From Gammaproteobacteria bacterium (GTDB lineage: Bacteria; Gemmatimonadota; Gemmatimonadetes; Longimicrobiales; Gaopeijiaceae): DNA of 6,725 nt. A model generated the notes under the pieces. The model was given only the letters and a program-made list of their open reading frames with translations. It did no database searches and had not been told where the DNA came from. Below are positions 1-5,973 of this stretch, one piece after another. Position 1 is the stretch's first letter. Each line of letters begins with the position of its first letter. Location: the NCBI GenBank assembly GCA_009843625.1, contig VYDD01000369.1, forward strand, positions 2,311 to 9,035, read 5' to 3'. Both the position numbers and the translations under genes were made by a program.

Positions 1-18
1 CTGACCGGCCTGGGAAGT

Positions 19-33
19 CTGCCATTCTGTCAG
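19..33. promoter_or_regulatory. Operator-like dyad, copy 1, upstream of dnaK
   Basis: The 15-bp sequence CTGCCATTCTGTCAG is an imperfect palindrome of the form CTGnCAnnnTGnCAG. It lies about 120 bp upstream of the dnaK start. It is the first of two copies, and identity extends into both flanks (repeat unit 15-36, with AAGT on the left and GTC on the right). A dyad with a one-and-a-half-turn footprint in front of a chaperone gene suggests a repressor or activator site. It is not CIRCE (the HrcA site) and not HAIR (the HspR site), and I cannot name a regulator. It could instead serve an unseen gene to the left. Confidence 0.5.
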
Positions 34-49
34 GTCCCGGCGGAAAAGT

Positions 50-64
50 CTGCCATTTTGTCAG
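50..64. promoter_or_regulatory. Operator-like dyad, copy 2, upstream of dnaK
   Basis: CTGCCATTTTGTCAG differs from copy 1 at one position, next to the centre of the dyad. The surrounding 22-bp unit is 46-67. The copies are 31 bp apart centre to centre, close to three helical turns, so two bound dimers would sit on the same face of the DNA. The non-complementary pair (C at position 4, T at position 12) is the same in both copies, so the site is reproducibly asymmetric. No convincing -35/-10 pair is visible around it, so its position relative to a promoter is unknown. Confidence 0.5.
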
Positions 65-113
65 GTCTTCGGCCCGGAACGGGGGCACGAACGTTGCTCC
101 ACACCCGGCGACA

Positions 114-127
114 CCCGGTAAACCGGG
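114..127 (+). other. Small hairpin in dnaK leader
   Basis: CCCGG (114-118), loop TAAA, CCGGG (123-127) forms a five-pair GC hairpin ending 15 nt before the Shine-Dalgarno. The left arm is the second copy of the direct repeat ACACCCGG (101-108 and 111-118, period 10), so the first copy could compete for the same right arm. It may be a leader structure or chance in GC-rich DNA. Confidence 0.25.
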
Positions 128-142
128 GACCCACAACCATTC

Positions 143-148
143 AAGGAG
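143..148 (+). promoter_or_regulatory. dnaK ribosome binding site
   Basis: AAGGAG lies 5 nt before the ATG at 154. It decides the dnaK start: the frame stays open upstream to a TTG at 58, but that start would add 32 residues unlike any Hsp70 and has no ribosome binding site. Confidence 0.85.
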
Positions 149-153
149 CACAG

Positions 154-2082
154 ATGAGCAAGGTCATCGGCATCGATCTGGGGACGACCAACTCGGTGGT
201 CGCGGTCATGGAGGGCGGCGAACCGGTCGTAATCCCCAGCGCGGAGGGCGGGCGCACGACGCCGTCGGTGGTGGCGTTCACCAAGGACGGAGAGCGTCTG
301 GTCGGCCAGGTGGCCCGCCGGCAGGCCATCACCAACCCGAAGAACACCATCTTCTCCATCAAGCGCTTCATGGGCCGCAAGTCCTCCGAGGTCAGCGAGG
401 AGCGCAAGCTGGTCCCGTACGAGGTCACCAGCGACGCCGGCGGGCGGGTGCAGGTCCGGATCCCCAACGCCGACAAGACCTTCAACCCCCCGGAGATCTC
501 CGCGCTCATCCTCCAGAAGATGAAGCAGACGGCTGAGGACTACCTCGGCCAGAAGGTCAGCCAGGCGGTCATCACCGTCCCCGCCTACTTCAACGACGCC
601 CAGCGCCAGGCTACCAAGGATGCCGGCAAGATCGCGGGCCTCGAGGTGCGCCGGATCATCAACGAGCCCACCGCGGCGGCGCTCGCCTACGGGCTGGACA
701 AGAAGAAGGACGAAAAGATCGCGGTCTTCGACCTGGGCGGCGGGACCTACGACATCTCGATCCTCGAGCTCGGCGACGGCGTCTTCGAGGTGAAGGCCAC
801 AAACGGCGACACCCACCTGGGCGGTGACGACATCGACCAGGTGATCATCGACTGGCTGGTGACGGAGTTCAAGAAGGAGCAGGGCATCGACCTGTCGAAG
901 GATTCCATGGCGCTGCAGCGGCTCAAGGAGGCCGCCGAGAAGGCCAAGATGGAGCTCTCCTCGACGATGCAGTCGGACATCAACCTGCCCTTCATCACGG
1001 CGACCCGGGAAGGCCCCAAGCACCTGAACTACTCTCTGTCGCGCGCACGCTTCGAGCAGTTGGCGGACGCCCTGCTGCAGCGCACCATCCCGCCGATGAA
1101 GGCCGCGCTCAAGGACGCCGGCCTGACCCCCGACGACATCGACGAGGTCATCCTGGTGGGGGGCTCGACGCGCATCCCGAAGATCCAGGAGATCGTGCGC
1201 AGGTTCTTCGGCAAGGATCCGCACAAGGGCGTGAACCCCGACGAGGTGGTGGGCATCGGCGCGTCCATCCAGGGCGGCGTGCTGGCCGGCGAAGTCAAGG
1301 ACGTGCTCCTGCTGGACGTCATTCCCCTTTCCCTCGGGATCGAGACCCTGGGCGGGATCATGACGCCGCTGATCGAGCGAAACACCACCATCCCGACACG
1401 CAAGTCGGAGGTGTTCTCGACCGCGCAGGACAACCAGACCACGGTGGAGATCCACGTGCTCCAGGGCGAGCGCAAGATGGCGCTGGACAACAAGACCATC
1501 GGCAAGTTCCAGCTTACCGGCATTCCCCCCGCGCCGCGCGGCATGCCGCAGGTGGAGGTGACCTTCGACATCGACGCCAACGGCATCCTGAACGTCTCGG
1601 CGAAGGACCGCGCCACCGGCAAGGAGCAGAAGATCCGCATCGAGGCCTCGAGCGGGCTCTCCGACGCCGAGATTGACCGCATGGTGCGCGACGCCGAGAA
1701 GCACGCCCGCGAGGACGAGGAGCAGAAGGAGAAGATCGAGGCCCGCAACCACCTCGACTCCCTGGTCTACCAGGTGGAGAAGGACACCGGCGAGTGGGGC
1801 GACAAGGTGGGCGAGGCGACGCGCGAGCGGCTCGACGAGGCGCTCTCGAAGGCGAAGGACGCGCTCAAGGGCGACGACCTGGCGACGCTCAACTCGGCCC
1901 GCGACGAGCTCATGCAGGCGTTCAGCGCGGCCGGCCAGGAGATGTACCAGGCGCAGGCCGCCGAAGCCGGCGCGGCCGAGGAGGCCGACGACGAGGAGAC
2001 CGGCGACGGAACCGGGAACGGGGCGGCCGAGGACGATGACGTCATCGAGGCCGACTACGAGATCGTCGACGAGGAGAAATAG
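154..2082 (+). CDS. dnaK: Molecular chaperone DnaK (Hsp70)
   Basis: ATP-dependent Hsp70 chaperone of the cytoplasm. In this family it binds exposed hydrophobic stretches and cycles with a J-protein and GrpE. The 642 residues are full length (E. coli has 638). The nucleotide-binding domain shows phosphate-1 motif GIDLGTTNS (6-14), phosphate-2 motif DLGGGTYD (193-200) and adenosine motif VGGSTRIP (335-342). The interdomain linker DVLLLDV is at 383-389, followed by the beta-sandwich substrate domain and helical lid. The last 45 or so residues are an acidic, probably disordered tail ending in DVIEADYEIVDEEK. The segment after KRFMGR (about residues 82-107) corresponds to the insertion found in diderm Hsp70s and absent from Bacillus DnaK. 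The ATG at 154 is chosen for its AAGGAG and because MSKVIGIDLG is the classical N-terminus. grpE and dnaJ are not adjacent downstream. The tandem dyads at 19-64 may control it. Confidence 0.98.
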   Translation: MSKVIGIDLGTTNSVVAVMEGGEPVVIPSAEGGRTTPSVVAFTKDGERLVGQVARRQAITNPKNTIFSIKRFMGRKSSEVSEERKLVPYEVTSDAGGRVQVRIPNADKTFNPPEISALILQKMKQTAEDYLGQKVSQAVITVPAYFNDAQRQATKDAGKIAGLEVRRIINEPTAAALAYGLDKKKDEKIAVFDLGGGTYDISILELGDGVFEVKATNGDTHLGGDDIDQVIIDWLVTEFKKEQGIDLSKDSMALQRLKEAAEKAKMELSSTMQSDINLPFITATREGPKHLNYSLSRARFEQLADALLQRTIPPMKAALKDAGLTPDDIDEVILVGGSTRIPKIQEIVRRFFGKDPHKGVNPDEVVGIGASIQGGVLAGEVKDVLLLDVIPLSLGIETLGGIMTPLIERNTTIPTRKSEVFSTAQDNQTTVEIHVLQGERKMALDNKTIGKFQLTGIPPAPRGMPQVEVTFDIDANGILNVSAKDRATGKEQKIRIEASSGLSDAEIDRMVRDAEKHAREDEEQKEKIEARNHLDSLVYQVEKDTGEWGDKVGEATRERLDEALSKAKDALKGDDLATLNSARDELMQAFSAAGQEMYQAQAAEAGAAEEADDEETGDGTGNGAAEDDDVIEADYEIVDEEK

Positions 2083-2103
2083 GCCCTCCGGCGACTCCGT
2101 GGC

Positions 2104-2150
2104 GCGCCGCGCGGGACCATGTCCCCGCCGGGACAACGCTGGCGCGGCGC
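2104..2150. other. GC-rich inverted repeat after dnaK
   Basis: GCGCCGCGC (2104-2112) is perfectly complementary to GCGCGGCGC (2142-2150). The loop holds a smaller hairpin, GGGAC (2113-2117) with GTCCC (2121-2125). It begins 21 nt after the dnaK stop, but no T-tract follows. It is therefore not a standard intrinsic terminator; it could slow polymerase, protect the dnaK mRNA 3' end, or be chance in GC-rich spacer. No promoter for the next gene is recognisable in this 177-bp gap. Confidence 0.3.
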
Positions 2151-2188
2151 GGCGCATCGAAAGGGTGCACACGGACAAGGAGAAACCG

Positions 2189-2275
2189 GTGGCGCGGGGA
2201 TGGGTAGCAGCAGTCAGCATCCCTCGCGCCGGCTGCAGCGATACCACAGGAGGCCAGGCATGTTCGATCCCCTGA
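2189..2275 (+). CDS. Possible 28-residue leader peptide overlapping htrA start
   Basis: A GTG at 2189 has AAGGAG (2177-2182) 6 nt upstream, as good a ribosome binding site as those of the recognised genes here. The frame runs 28 codons to a TGA at 2273-2275, 13 nt inside htrA and in a different frame. The peptide starts MARGWVAAV, contains two cysteines (16 and 25) and resembles nothing I know. If translated, ribosomes finishing it would release right beside the htrA Shine-Dalgarno and ATG, which would suit translational coupling or attenuation. The evidence is only the start signal and the overlap; it may be fortuitous. Confidence 0.25.
   Translation: MARGWVAAVSIPRAGCSDTTGGQACSIP
2248..2253 (+). 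promoter_or_regulatory. htrA ribosome binding site
   Basis: AGGAGG lies 6 nt before the ATG at 2260. It decides the start: the frame is open back to ATGs at 2119 and 2200, but those lack a good ribosome binding site and would put a basic, low-complexity stretch ahead of the hydrophobic export segment. Confidence 0.85.
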
Positions 2276-3789
2276 GAATCAAGATGAGAGTGCTCTTCTA
2301 CGTCGCCCTCGCGTTCCTGGTCGGCGTGGGCGTCGCCTCGGGGATGGGATGGACGCAGGACGCGGTCGCAACCCCCGCGATCTCGGTCGCCCCCCAGGTG
2401 CCCGCGGAGGCGGTTCAGCCGGCGCGCGACCTGAGCGAATCCTTCGTACGAGTGGCCGAGGTGGTCACGCCCGCGGTCGTGAGCATTACCACCCGCCGCA
2501 CGGTTCGGGCCACCAGCAACGACCCCTTCCGCAACTGGTTCGGGACACCGGACCCGGAGCCGCGCGCCGGCAGCGGCAGCGGGTTCCTGGTCTCGGACGA
2601 CGGCTACATCCTGACCAACAACCACGTGGTGGAGGACGCCGACGAGATTACGGTCCAGTTGGAGGACCGGCGCACCTTCGAGGCGACGCTGATCGGCGGT
2701 GATCCCACCACCGACGTCGCGGTGATCAAGGTGGAGGGAAGCGACCTGCCGACGCTCAGCCTGGGCGACTCCGACGGAGTCCGCGTGGGAGAGTGGGTGC
2801 TGGCGGTGGGCAACCCGGGGTTCCGGTCGGCCGGGGGACCGACTTCCTTCAACCACACGGTGACCGCCGGCATCGTCAGCTTCAAGGGTCGGCCGCTGGG
2901 CATCATCGGCAACGAGCTGCGCAGCGACCCCGAGTCCCAGGAAGCCGCCCAGTACGCGATCGAGGACTTCATCCAGACCGACGCGGTCATCAACCCCGGG
3001 AATTCCGGGGGCCCCATGGTCAACCTCGACGGGCAGGTGATCGGCATCAATTCCGCGATCGCCAGCGGGGACGGCTACTACCAGGGATACGGCTTCGCGA
3101 TTCCGATCAGCCTTGCCCACAGGGTGATGGAGGATCTCATCGAATACCGCGCGGTGCGGCGCGCCTTCCTGGGCGTGCAGATCGGGCCGGTGGGACCCGA
3201 GGACGCCGAAGTCTACCAGTTGCCCGAGGTGAGCGGCGCGCTGGTTCAGGACGTCACCGGCACGCCGGCCGAGGAAGCGGGGCTGCAGCCGCAGGACGTG
3301 ATCGTCGCCATCGACGACGACCCCGTCGACTACTCGAACCAGTTGCAGCAGCTGGTAGCGCGCAAGCGGCCGGGAGACCGGGTGCGCATCGCATATTACC
3401 GTGATGGCCGGCGGCAGGAGACGGAGGCGCAACTGGGTCAGTCTCCGCTCAACGAAACCGCCACCGCCGCGGCGCCCGAGCCGGCGACGCGTGCCGAGGA
3501 GAGGCTGGGAATCGAGGTTGTGGACAACAGCCCGGAGGTGGCCCGGCGCTATCAGTTCCGGATCGACGAGGGCGTGCTCATCAGCGGCGTCACCCGCATG
3601 GGTCCCGCCGCCCGGCGCGGCGTCCGGGCCGGCGAGCTGCTGGTACGCATCAACCGGCGGCAGGTGGAGTCGGCGGATGAAGTCACGGAGTTGCTGGCCG
3701 AGGTGGAGCCCGGGGAAATCGTCACGCTGGTGCTGGCCAATCCGATGAACGGCGGGCAGCGCTTCATCAACATCCGCATGCCGGAGTGA
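2260..3789 (+). CDS. htrA: HtrA/Deg-family (Do) serine endoprotease, two PDZ domains
   Basis: ATP-independent trypsin-fold protease or chaperone of the cell envelope that degrades misfolded exported proteins; 509 residues. A basic start and hydrophobic stretch (about 11-29) form a signal peptide or membrane anchor, with no lipobox. The DPFRNWFG segment typical of the family precedes GSGSGFLV. The catalytic triad is complete: His122 (TNNHVV), Asp152 (TDVAVIK) and Ser249 (NPGNSGGP). PDZ1 spans about 302-395 and PDZ2 about 415-505, joined by an Ala/Pro/Glu-rich linker, which is the DegP/DegQ layout. Compared with E. coli DegP, there are about 8 extra residues between GNP and GIVS and about 15 extra between GIVS (204-207) and FIQTD (237-241). 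It follows dnaK after 177 bp on the same strand and probably ends at the hairpin at 3791. Family assignment is firm; DegP versus DegQ is not resolvable here. Confidence 0.95.
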   Translation: MFDPLRIKMRVLFYVALAFLVGVGVASGMGWTQDAVATPAISVAPQVPAEAVQPARDLSESFVRVAEVVTPAVVSITTRRTVRATSNDPFRNWFGTPDPEPRAGSGSGFLVSDDGYILTNNHVVEDADEITVQLEDRRTFEATLIGGDPTTDVAVIKVEGSDLPTLSLGDSDGVRVGEWVLAVGNPGFRSAGGPTSFNHTVTAGIVSFKGRPLGIIGNELRSDPESQEAAQYAIEDFIQTDAVINPGNSGGPMVNLDGQVIGINSAIASGDGYYQGYGFAIPISLAHRVMEDLIEYRAVRRAFLGVQIGPVGPEDAEVYQLPEVSGALVQDVTGTPAEEAGLQPQDVIVAIDDDPVDYSNQLQQLVARKRPGDRVRIAYYRDGRRQETEAQLGQSPLNETATAAAPEPATRAEERLGIEVVDNSPEVARRYQFRIDEGVLISGVTRMGPAARRGVRAGELLVRINRRQVESADEVTELLAEVEPGEIVTLVLANPMNGGQRFINIRMPE

Positions 3790-3790
3790 C

Positions 3791-3817
3791 CGGTTCCGGG
3801 GGAACCGCTAAGTTTGT
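3791..3817 (+). terminator. Candidate intrinsic terminator after htrA
   Basis: CGGTTCC (3791-3797), loop GGG, GGAACCG (3801-3807) is a perfect seven-pair stem starting one base after the htrA stop. It is followed by CTAAGTTTGT, a short T-containing tail. Position and stem fit a terminator separating htrA from the tRNA; the weak T-tract keeps confidence moderate. Confidence 0.5.
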
Positions 3818-3851
3818 ACCAGCTTCGGGGATGGTGCGGAGGAGAAGTCCG

Positions 3852-3962
3852 CGCGGACCCGGGCTTCCGCGAAAGTGGCGGAATTGGTAGACGCGCGGGA
3901 TTTAGGATCCCGTGGCCCCGGGCCGTGGGGGTTCGAGTCCCCCCTTTCGCATCCTGTCCGCG
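3852..3962 (+). other. Leader/trailer complementarity around tRNA-Leu
   Basis: CGCGGAC in the 5' leader (3852-3858) is complementary over 7 bases to GTCCGCG in the 3' trailer (3956-3962), so a precursor could extend the acceptor helix across a small internal loop. Competing folds exist: the leader stretch GTCCGCGCGGAC (3847-3858) is itself a perfect palindrome, and trailer GTCCG (3956-3960) can pair with CGGAC at 3986-3990. It may be a processing structure or GC-rich coincidence. Confidence 0.25.
3869..3951 (+). tRNA. tRNA-Leu (anticodon UAG)
   Basis: A complete class II cloverleaf of 83 nt. The acceptor stem GCGAAAG (3869-3875) pairs perfectly with CTTTCGC (3944-3950), and the discriminator is A3951, as expected for leucine. 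The D-loop contains AATTGGTAGA. The anticodon stem CGGGA/TCCCG encloses loop TTTAGGA (3901-3907), with anticodon TAG at 3903-3905 and a G at position 37. The long variable arm (3913-3926) has a GGCC/GGCC stem. The T arm is GGGGG-TTCGAGT-CCCCC. The 3' CCA is not encoded (TCC follows), so it must be added by nucleotidyltransferase. The anticodon is cognate to CUA, a rare codon here, and could read other CUN codons by wobble. It sits between htrA and tig; I recognise no promoter of its own. Confidence 0.97.
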
Positions 3963-4019
3963 GAGTCGCACTTCGCTCGCCGAAGCGGACCCTGACACAG
4001 CCATGACGAGCCTCGACCC

Positions 4020-5282
4020 TTGACCATCGACCCCACCCGCCTGCGCGTATCCGTTACCGAAGGCGAACGCTGGCGGCGGGACCTCGCCATCACCGTTCCC
4101 GCCGACATCGTAGGGCGCGAGCGAGCGCGCGTCATGGACAGCGTCTCGGGCCGGGCACGCATGCCGGGCTTCCGCAAGGGCAGGATTCCGGCGAGGGTGC
4201 TCGAGCAGCGCTACGGAGCCGCCGTCGAGCAGGAAACGCTGGAGACGCTCCTGAACGAGGCGACCCGGGCGGCCATCCGGAGCGAGCAGTTGCGGCCCAT
4301 CAGCGATCCCGAAGTGGGCGCGGTGCGGAGCGAACCGGGCGAGGACCTCTTCTTCGAGATTTCGTTCGACGTCGAGCCCCGGATCGAGATCGAGCGCAGC
4401 GGCGGGTTCGTGGTGGAGAGGCCGGCGGTGGAGGTCGGCGACGCGGAAGTCGACGCGGTCCTGCTACGCCTGCGCCAGCAGAACGGCGCCTGGCGTCCGC
4501 TGGAGGGCGGGCTCCCGGACGCGGGCAACGCGGTCGGGGTGAACATCCTGCAACTGGACCGCGAGGACGCCGAAGCGAGGGACTACGAGTTCATTCTGGG
4601 CGAGGGCGACGCGATTCCGGATGTGGAGCGCGCAATCGAGCAGCTGGAGGTGGGAACGGAGGGCGACTTCGTGGTCCGGTTCCCCGACGACTTTCCCAAC
4701 GAGGAGCGGCGGGGCGAGGAAGAGCGCCTGCGCATCCGGCTCGTCAGCCGAAAGGTTCTCGACCTTCCGGAACTGGACGACGACTTCGCGGCCAGCCTTG
4801 ACTTCACAAGCCTCGACGATCTCCAGGACAAGGTCCGGGCGGACCTGGAGCAGAACGCCGCAGGCCAGGCGGAACAGGTGATCCGGGCACGCCTCATGGA
4901 GTTTGTCCTGGAGGCGAACGCCTTCGACGCGCCCGGCTCCATGGTCGACCGGTATCTGGAGGCGGTGGCCGGCGAAGGACCCGAGGACACGCCGCCCGAG
5001 AAGGTGGAGGAGATGAAGGCCGCCATCCGTCCGCGCGCGGAGAGGGCGGTTCGCACCATGCTGGCGGTGGAGAGCCTGGCCCAGGCCAACGACCTGGTCG
5101 CCAGCCCGCTCGAGGTGTCGGAGCGGGTCGGCGAGATCGCGCGCAGGAACGCCGTGCAGCCGGAGACGGTGGAGGCCCAACTGCGCCGGAACGGGCGCAT
5201 GGAGTCGCTGGAGCGAGAGATCACCGAAGGGAAGGTGTTCGAATTCCTGAAACAGCAGTCCGAGATCATCCAGGCCGGCTGA
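4020..5282 (+). CDS. tig: Trigger factor (ribosome-associated chaperone)
   Basis: Trigger factor binds the ribosome near the exit tunnel and shields nascent chains; 420 residues (E. coli 432). The N-terminal ribosome-binding domain (about 8-118) carries the signature GFRKGRIP at 50-57. The region equivalent to the FKBP-type prolyl isomerase domain (about 165-246) is shortened and degenerate: the DGxxFxGG segment is missing and IPGFE has become IPDVE (199-203). The helical C-terminal chaperone domain is 247-420. The start is TTG at 4020; the frame upstream closes at a TGA (3993) with no ATG or GTG between, and the next Met is residue 39, inside the conserved domain. No good Shine-Dalgarno is seen. 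The TTG overlaps the TGA of a six-codon ATG ORF (4003-4023) by three bases. The CTG at 4041, which aligns with E. coli Met1, is an alternative start. clpP follows after 27 bp. Confidence 0.93.
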   Translation: MTIDPTRLRVSVTEGERWRRDLAITVPADIVGRERARVMDSVSGRARMPGFRKGRIPARVLEQRYGAAVEQETLETLLNEATRAAIRSEQLRPISDPEVGAVRSEPGEDLFFEISFDVEPRIEIERSGGFVVERPAVEVGDAEVDAVLLRLRQQNGAWRPLEGGLPDAGNAVGVNILQLDREDAEARDYEFILGEGDAIPDVERAIEQLEVGTEGDFVVRFPDDFPNEERRGEEERLRIRLVSRKVLDLPELDDDFAASLDFTSLDDLQDKVRADLEQNAAGQAEQVIRARLMEFVLEANAFDAPGSMVDRYLEAVAGEGPEDTPPEKVEEMKAAIRPRAERAVRTMLAVESLAQANDLVASPLEVSERVGEIARRNAVQPETVEAQLRRNGRMESLEREITEGKVFEFLKQQSEIIQAG

Positions 5283-5309
5283 GCCGGACCAACGGAGAAC
5301 GAAAACCCG

Positions 5310-5930
5310 ATGCCTATTTTTCCTCCGTACGTCATCGAGCGGACGAGCCGCGGAGAGCGAAGCTACGACATCTTCAGCCGCCTGCTGATGGACCGGATCG
5401 TCTTCCTGGGCTCACATATCGACGACAATGTGGCCAATGTCATTCTGGCTCAGTTGCTCTTTCTGGACGCGGAGGATCCCGAGCGGGACATCTATCTGTA
5501 CATCAATTCACCCGGCGGGAGCGTCTACGCCGGACTCGCCATTTTCGACACCATGCAGCACCTGCGGGCACCGGTCTCCACCTACTGCGTGGGCATGGCG
5601 GCTTCGATGGCCGCGATCCTGGTGGCCGCTGGAGCGCCCGGCAAGCGCAGCGCCCTGCCCAACTCGCGCATCATGATCCATCAGCCGTCCACGGGGGCGC
5701 AGGGCACCGCGGCCGACATCGAGATCGCCGCCCGCGAGGTGCTCGACATTCGTGAGCGGCTCAACGGCATCCTCGCCGACTGCACCGGGCAGCCGATGGA
5801 CAAGATCGCTCAGGACGTGGACCGCGACCGCTTCATGAGCCCCGACGAGGCGCGCGAATACGGCCTGATCGACCGGGTGCTGGTGGGCCGGGAAGAAGAG
5901 GCCGCCAAGGGGATGCGCCTTGAGGAATAG
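5310..5930 (+). CDS. clpP: ATP-dependent Clp protease proteolytic subunit ClpP
   Basis: Serine peptidase that forms a double-ring 14-mer in the cytoplasm and degrades substrates fed in by ClpX or ClpA/ClpC; 206 residues, the usual length. The catalytic triad is intact: Ser99 (GMAASMAA), His124 (MIHQP) and Asp173 (DRDRFMSPDEA). The oxyanion segment NSPGGS is at 66-71. The N-terminal axial-loop region reads PYVIERTSRGERSYDIFSRLL with almost no propeptide ahead of it. The residue two after the serine is Ala101 instead of the common Gly (SMGA). The C-terminus is a short acidic/basic tail. The ATG at 5310 has GGAG (5294-5297) 12 nt upstream, a rather long spacing. It sits 27 bp after tig and 43 bp before clpX, consistent with one transcript. 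The complete triad argues against an inactive ClpR-type paralogue. Confidence 0.97.
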   Translation: MPIFPPYVIERTSRGERSYDIFSRLLMDRIVFLGSHIDDNVANVILAQLLFLDAEDPERDIYLYINSPGGSVYAGLAIFDTMQHLRAPVSTYCVGMAASMAAILVAAGAPGKRSALPNSRIMIHQPSTGAQGTAADIEIAAREVLDIRERLNGILADCTGQPMDKIAQDVDRDRFMSPDEAREYGLIDRVLVGREEEAAKGMRLEE

Positions 5931-5953
5931 AGTCACACCCGGATCCTGAATCC

Positions 5954-5966
5954 CCGCTTCGCGGAG
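5954..5966 (+). promoter_or_regulatory. clpX ribosome binding site within a small hairpin
   Basis: GGAG (5963-5966) lies 7 nt before the GTG at 5974 and supports that start. CCGC (5954-5957), loop TTC, GCGG (5961-5964) forms a four-pair stem that includes the first two bases of the GGAG. It could modestly limit ribosome access; the stem is short and the effect unproven. Confidence 0.45.
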
Positions 5967-5973
5967 CAGACCC

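Noticed and set aside
31..64. Sigma-54-like promoter on the reverse strand within the dyads (TGGCAG...GC)
   Set aside because: The spacing between the GG and GC elements is one base too long, and the TGGCA is explained by the repeat itself.
58..86. Sigma-70-like -35 element TTGTCA at 58-63
   Set aside because: The region 16-19 bp downstream is G-rich with nothing like a -10 element.
58..153. N-terminal extension of dnaK from TTG at 58
   Set aside because: The added 32 residues do not resemble Hsp70, the TTG lies inside the second dyad repeat, and AAGGAG with ATG at 154 gives the classical N-terminus.
2119..2259. Longer htrA reading from ATG at 2119 or 2200
   Set aside because: These starts lack good ribosome binding sites and would bury the export signal behind 20-47 polar residues; AGGAGG precedes the ATG at 2260.
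1673..2275. Overlapping + strand frame of about 200 codons across the dnaK 3' end
   Set aside because: Arg/Thr/Ser-rich translation typical of a shifted frame over a GC-rich gene. Only its last 28 codons, with their own start signal, are kept as a weak candidate.
61..3432. Antisense open frame of 1,123 codons opposite dnaK and most of htrA
   Set aside because: It lies codon-over-codon against the sense frames, so it needs only the absence of TTA, CTA and TCA sense codons, which are rare in this GC-rich coding style. The translation is low complexity (His/Val/Leu/Arg/Asp-rich) and resembles no family. Long open frames opposite Hsp70 genes are a known artefact.
3869..3951. tRNA-Leu as an integration site for a mobile element
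   Set aside because: No integrase gene, no repeat of the tRNA 3' end and no change in composition is seen within the window.
3992..4000. CTGACACAG before tig as another dyad site
   Set aside because: Only a half-site is present; the second half-site at the correct spacing is missing.
3814..4023. 69-codon frame covering tRNA-Leu
   Set aside because: It runs through the tRNA cloverleaf and has no ribosome binding site; only its last six codons matter for the tig start.
5537..5552. GCCATTTTCGACA inside clpP resembling the dnaK dyad
   Set aside because: Only one half matches, symmetry is lost, and it lies in conserved coding sequence (AIFDT).
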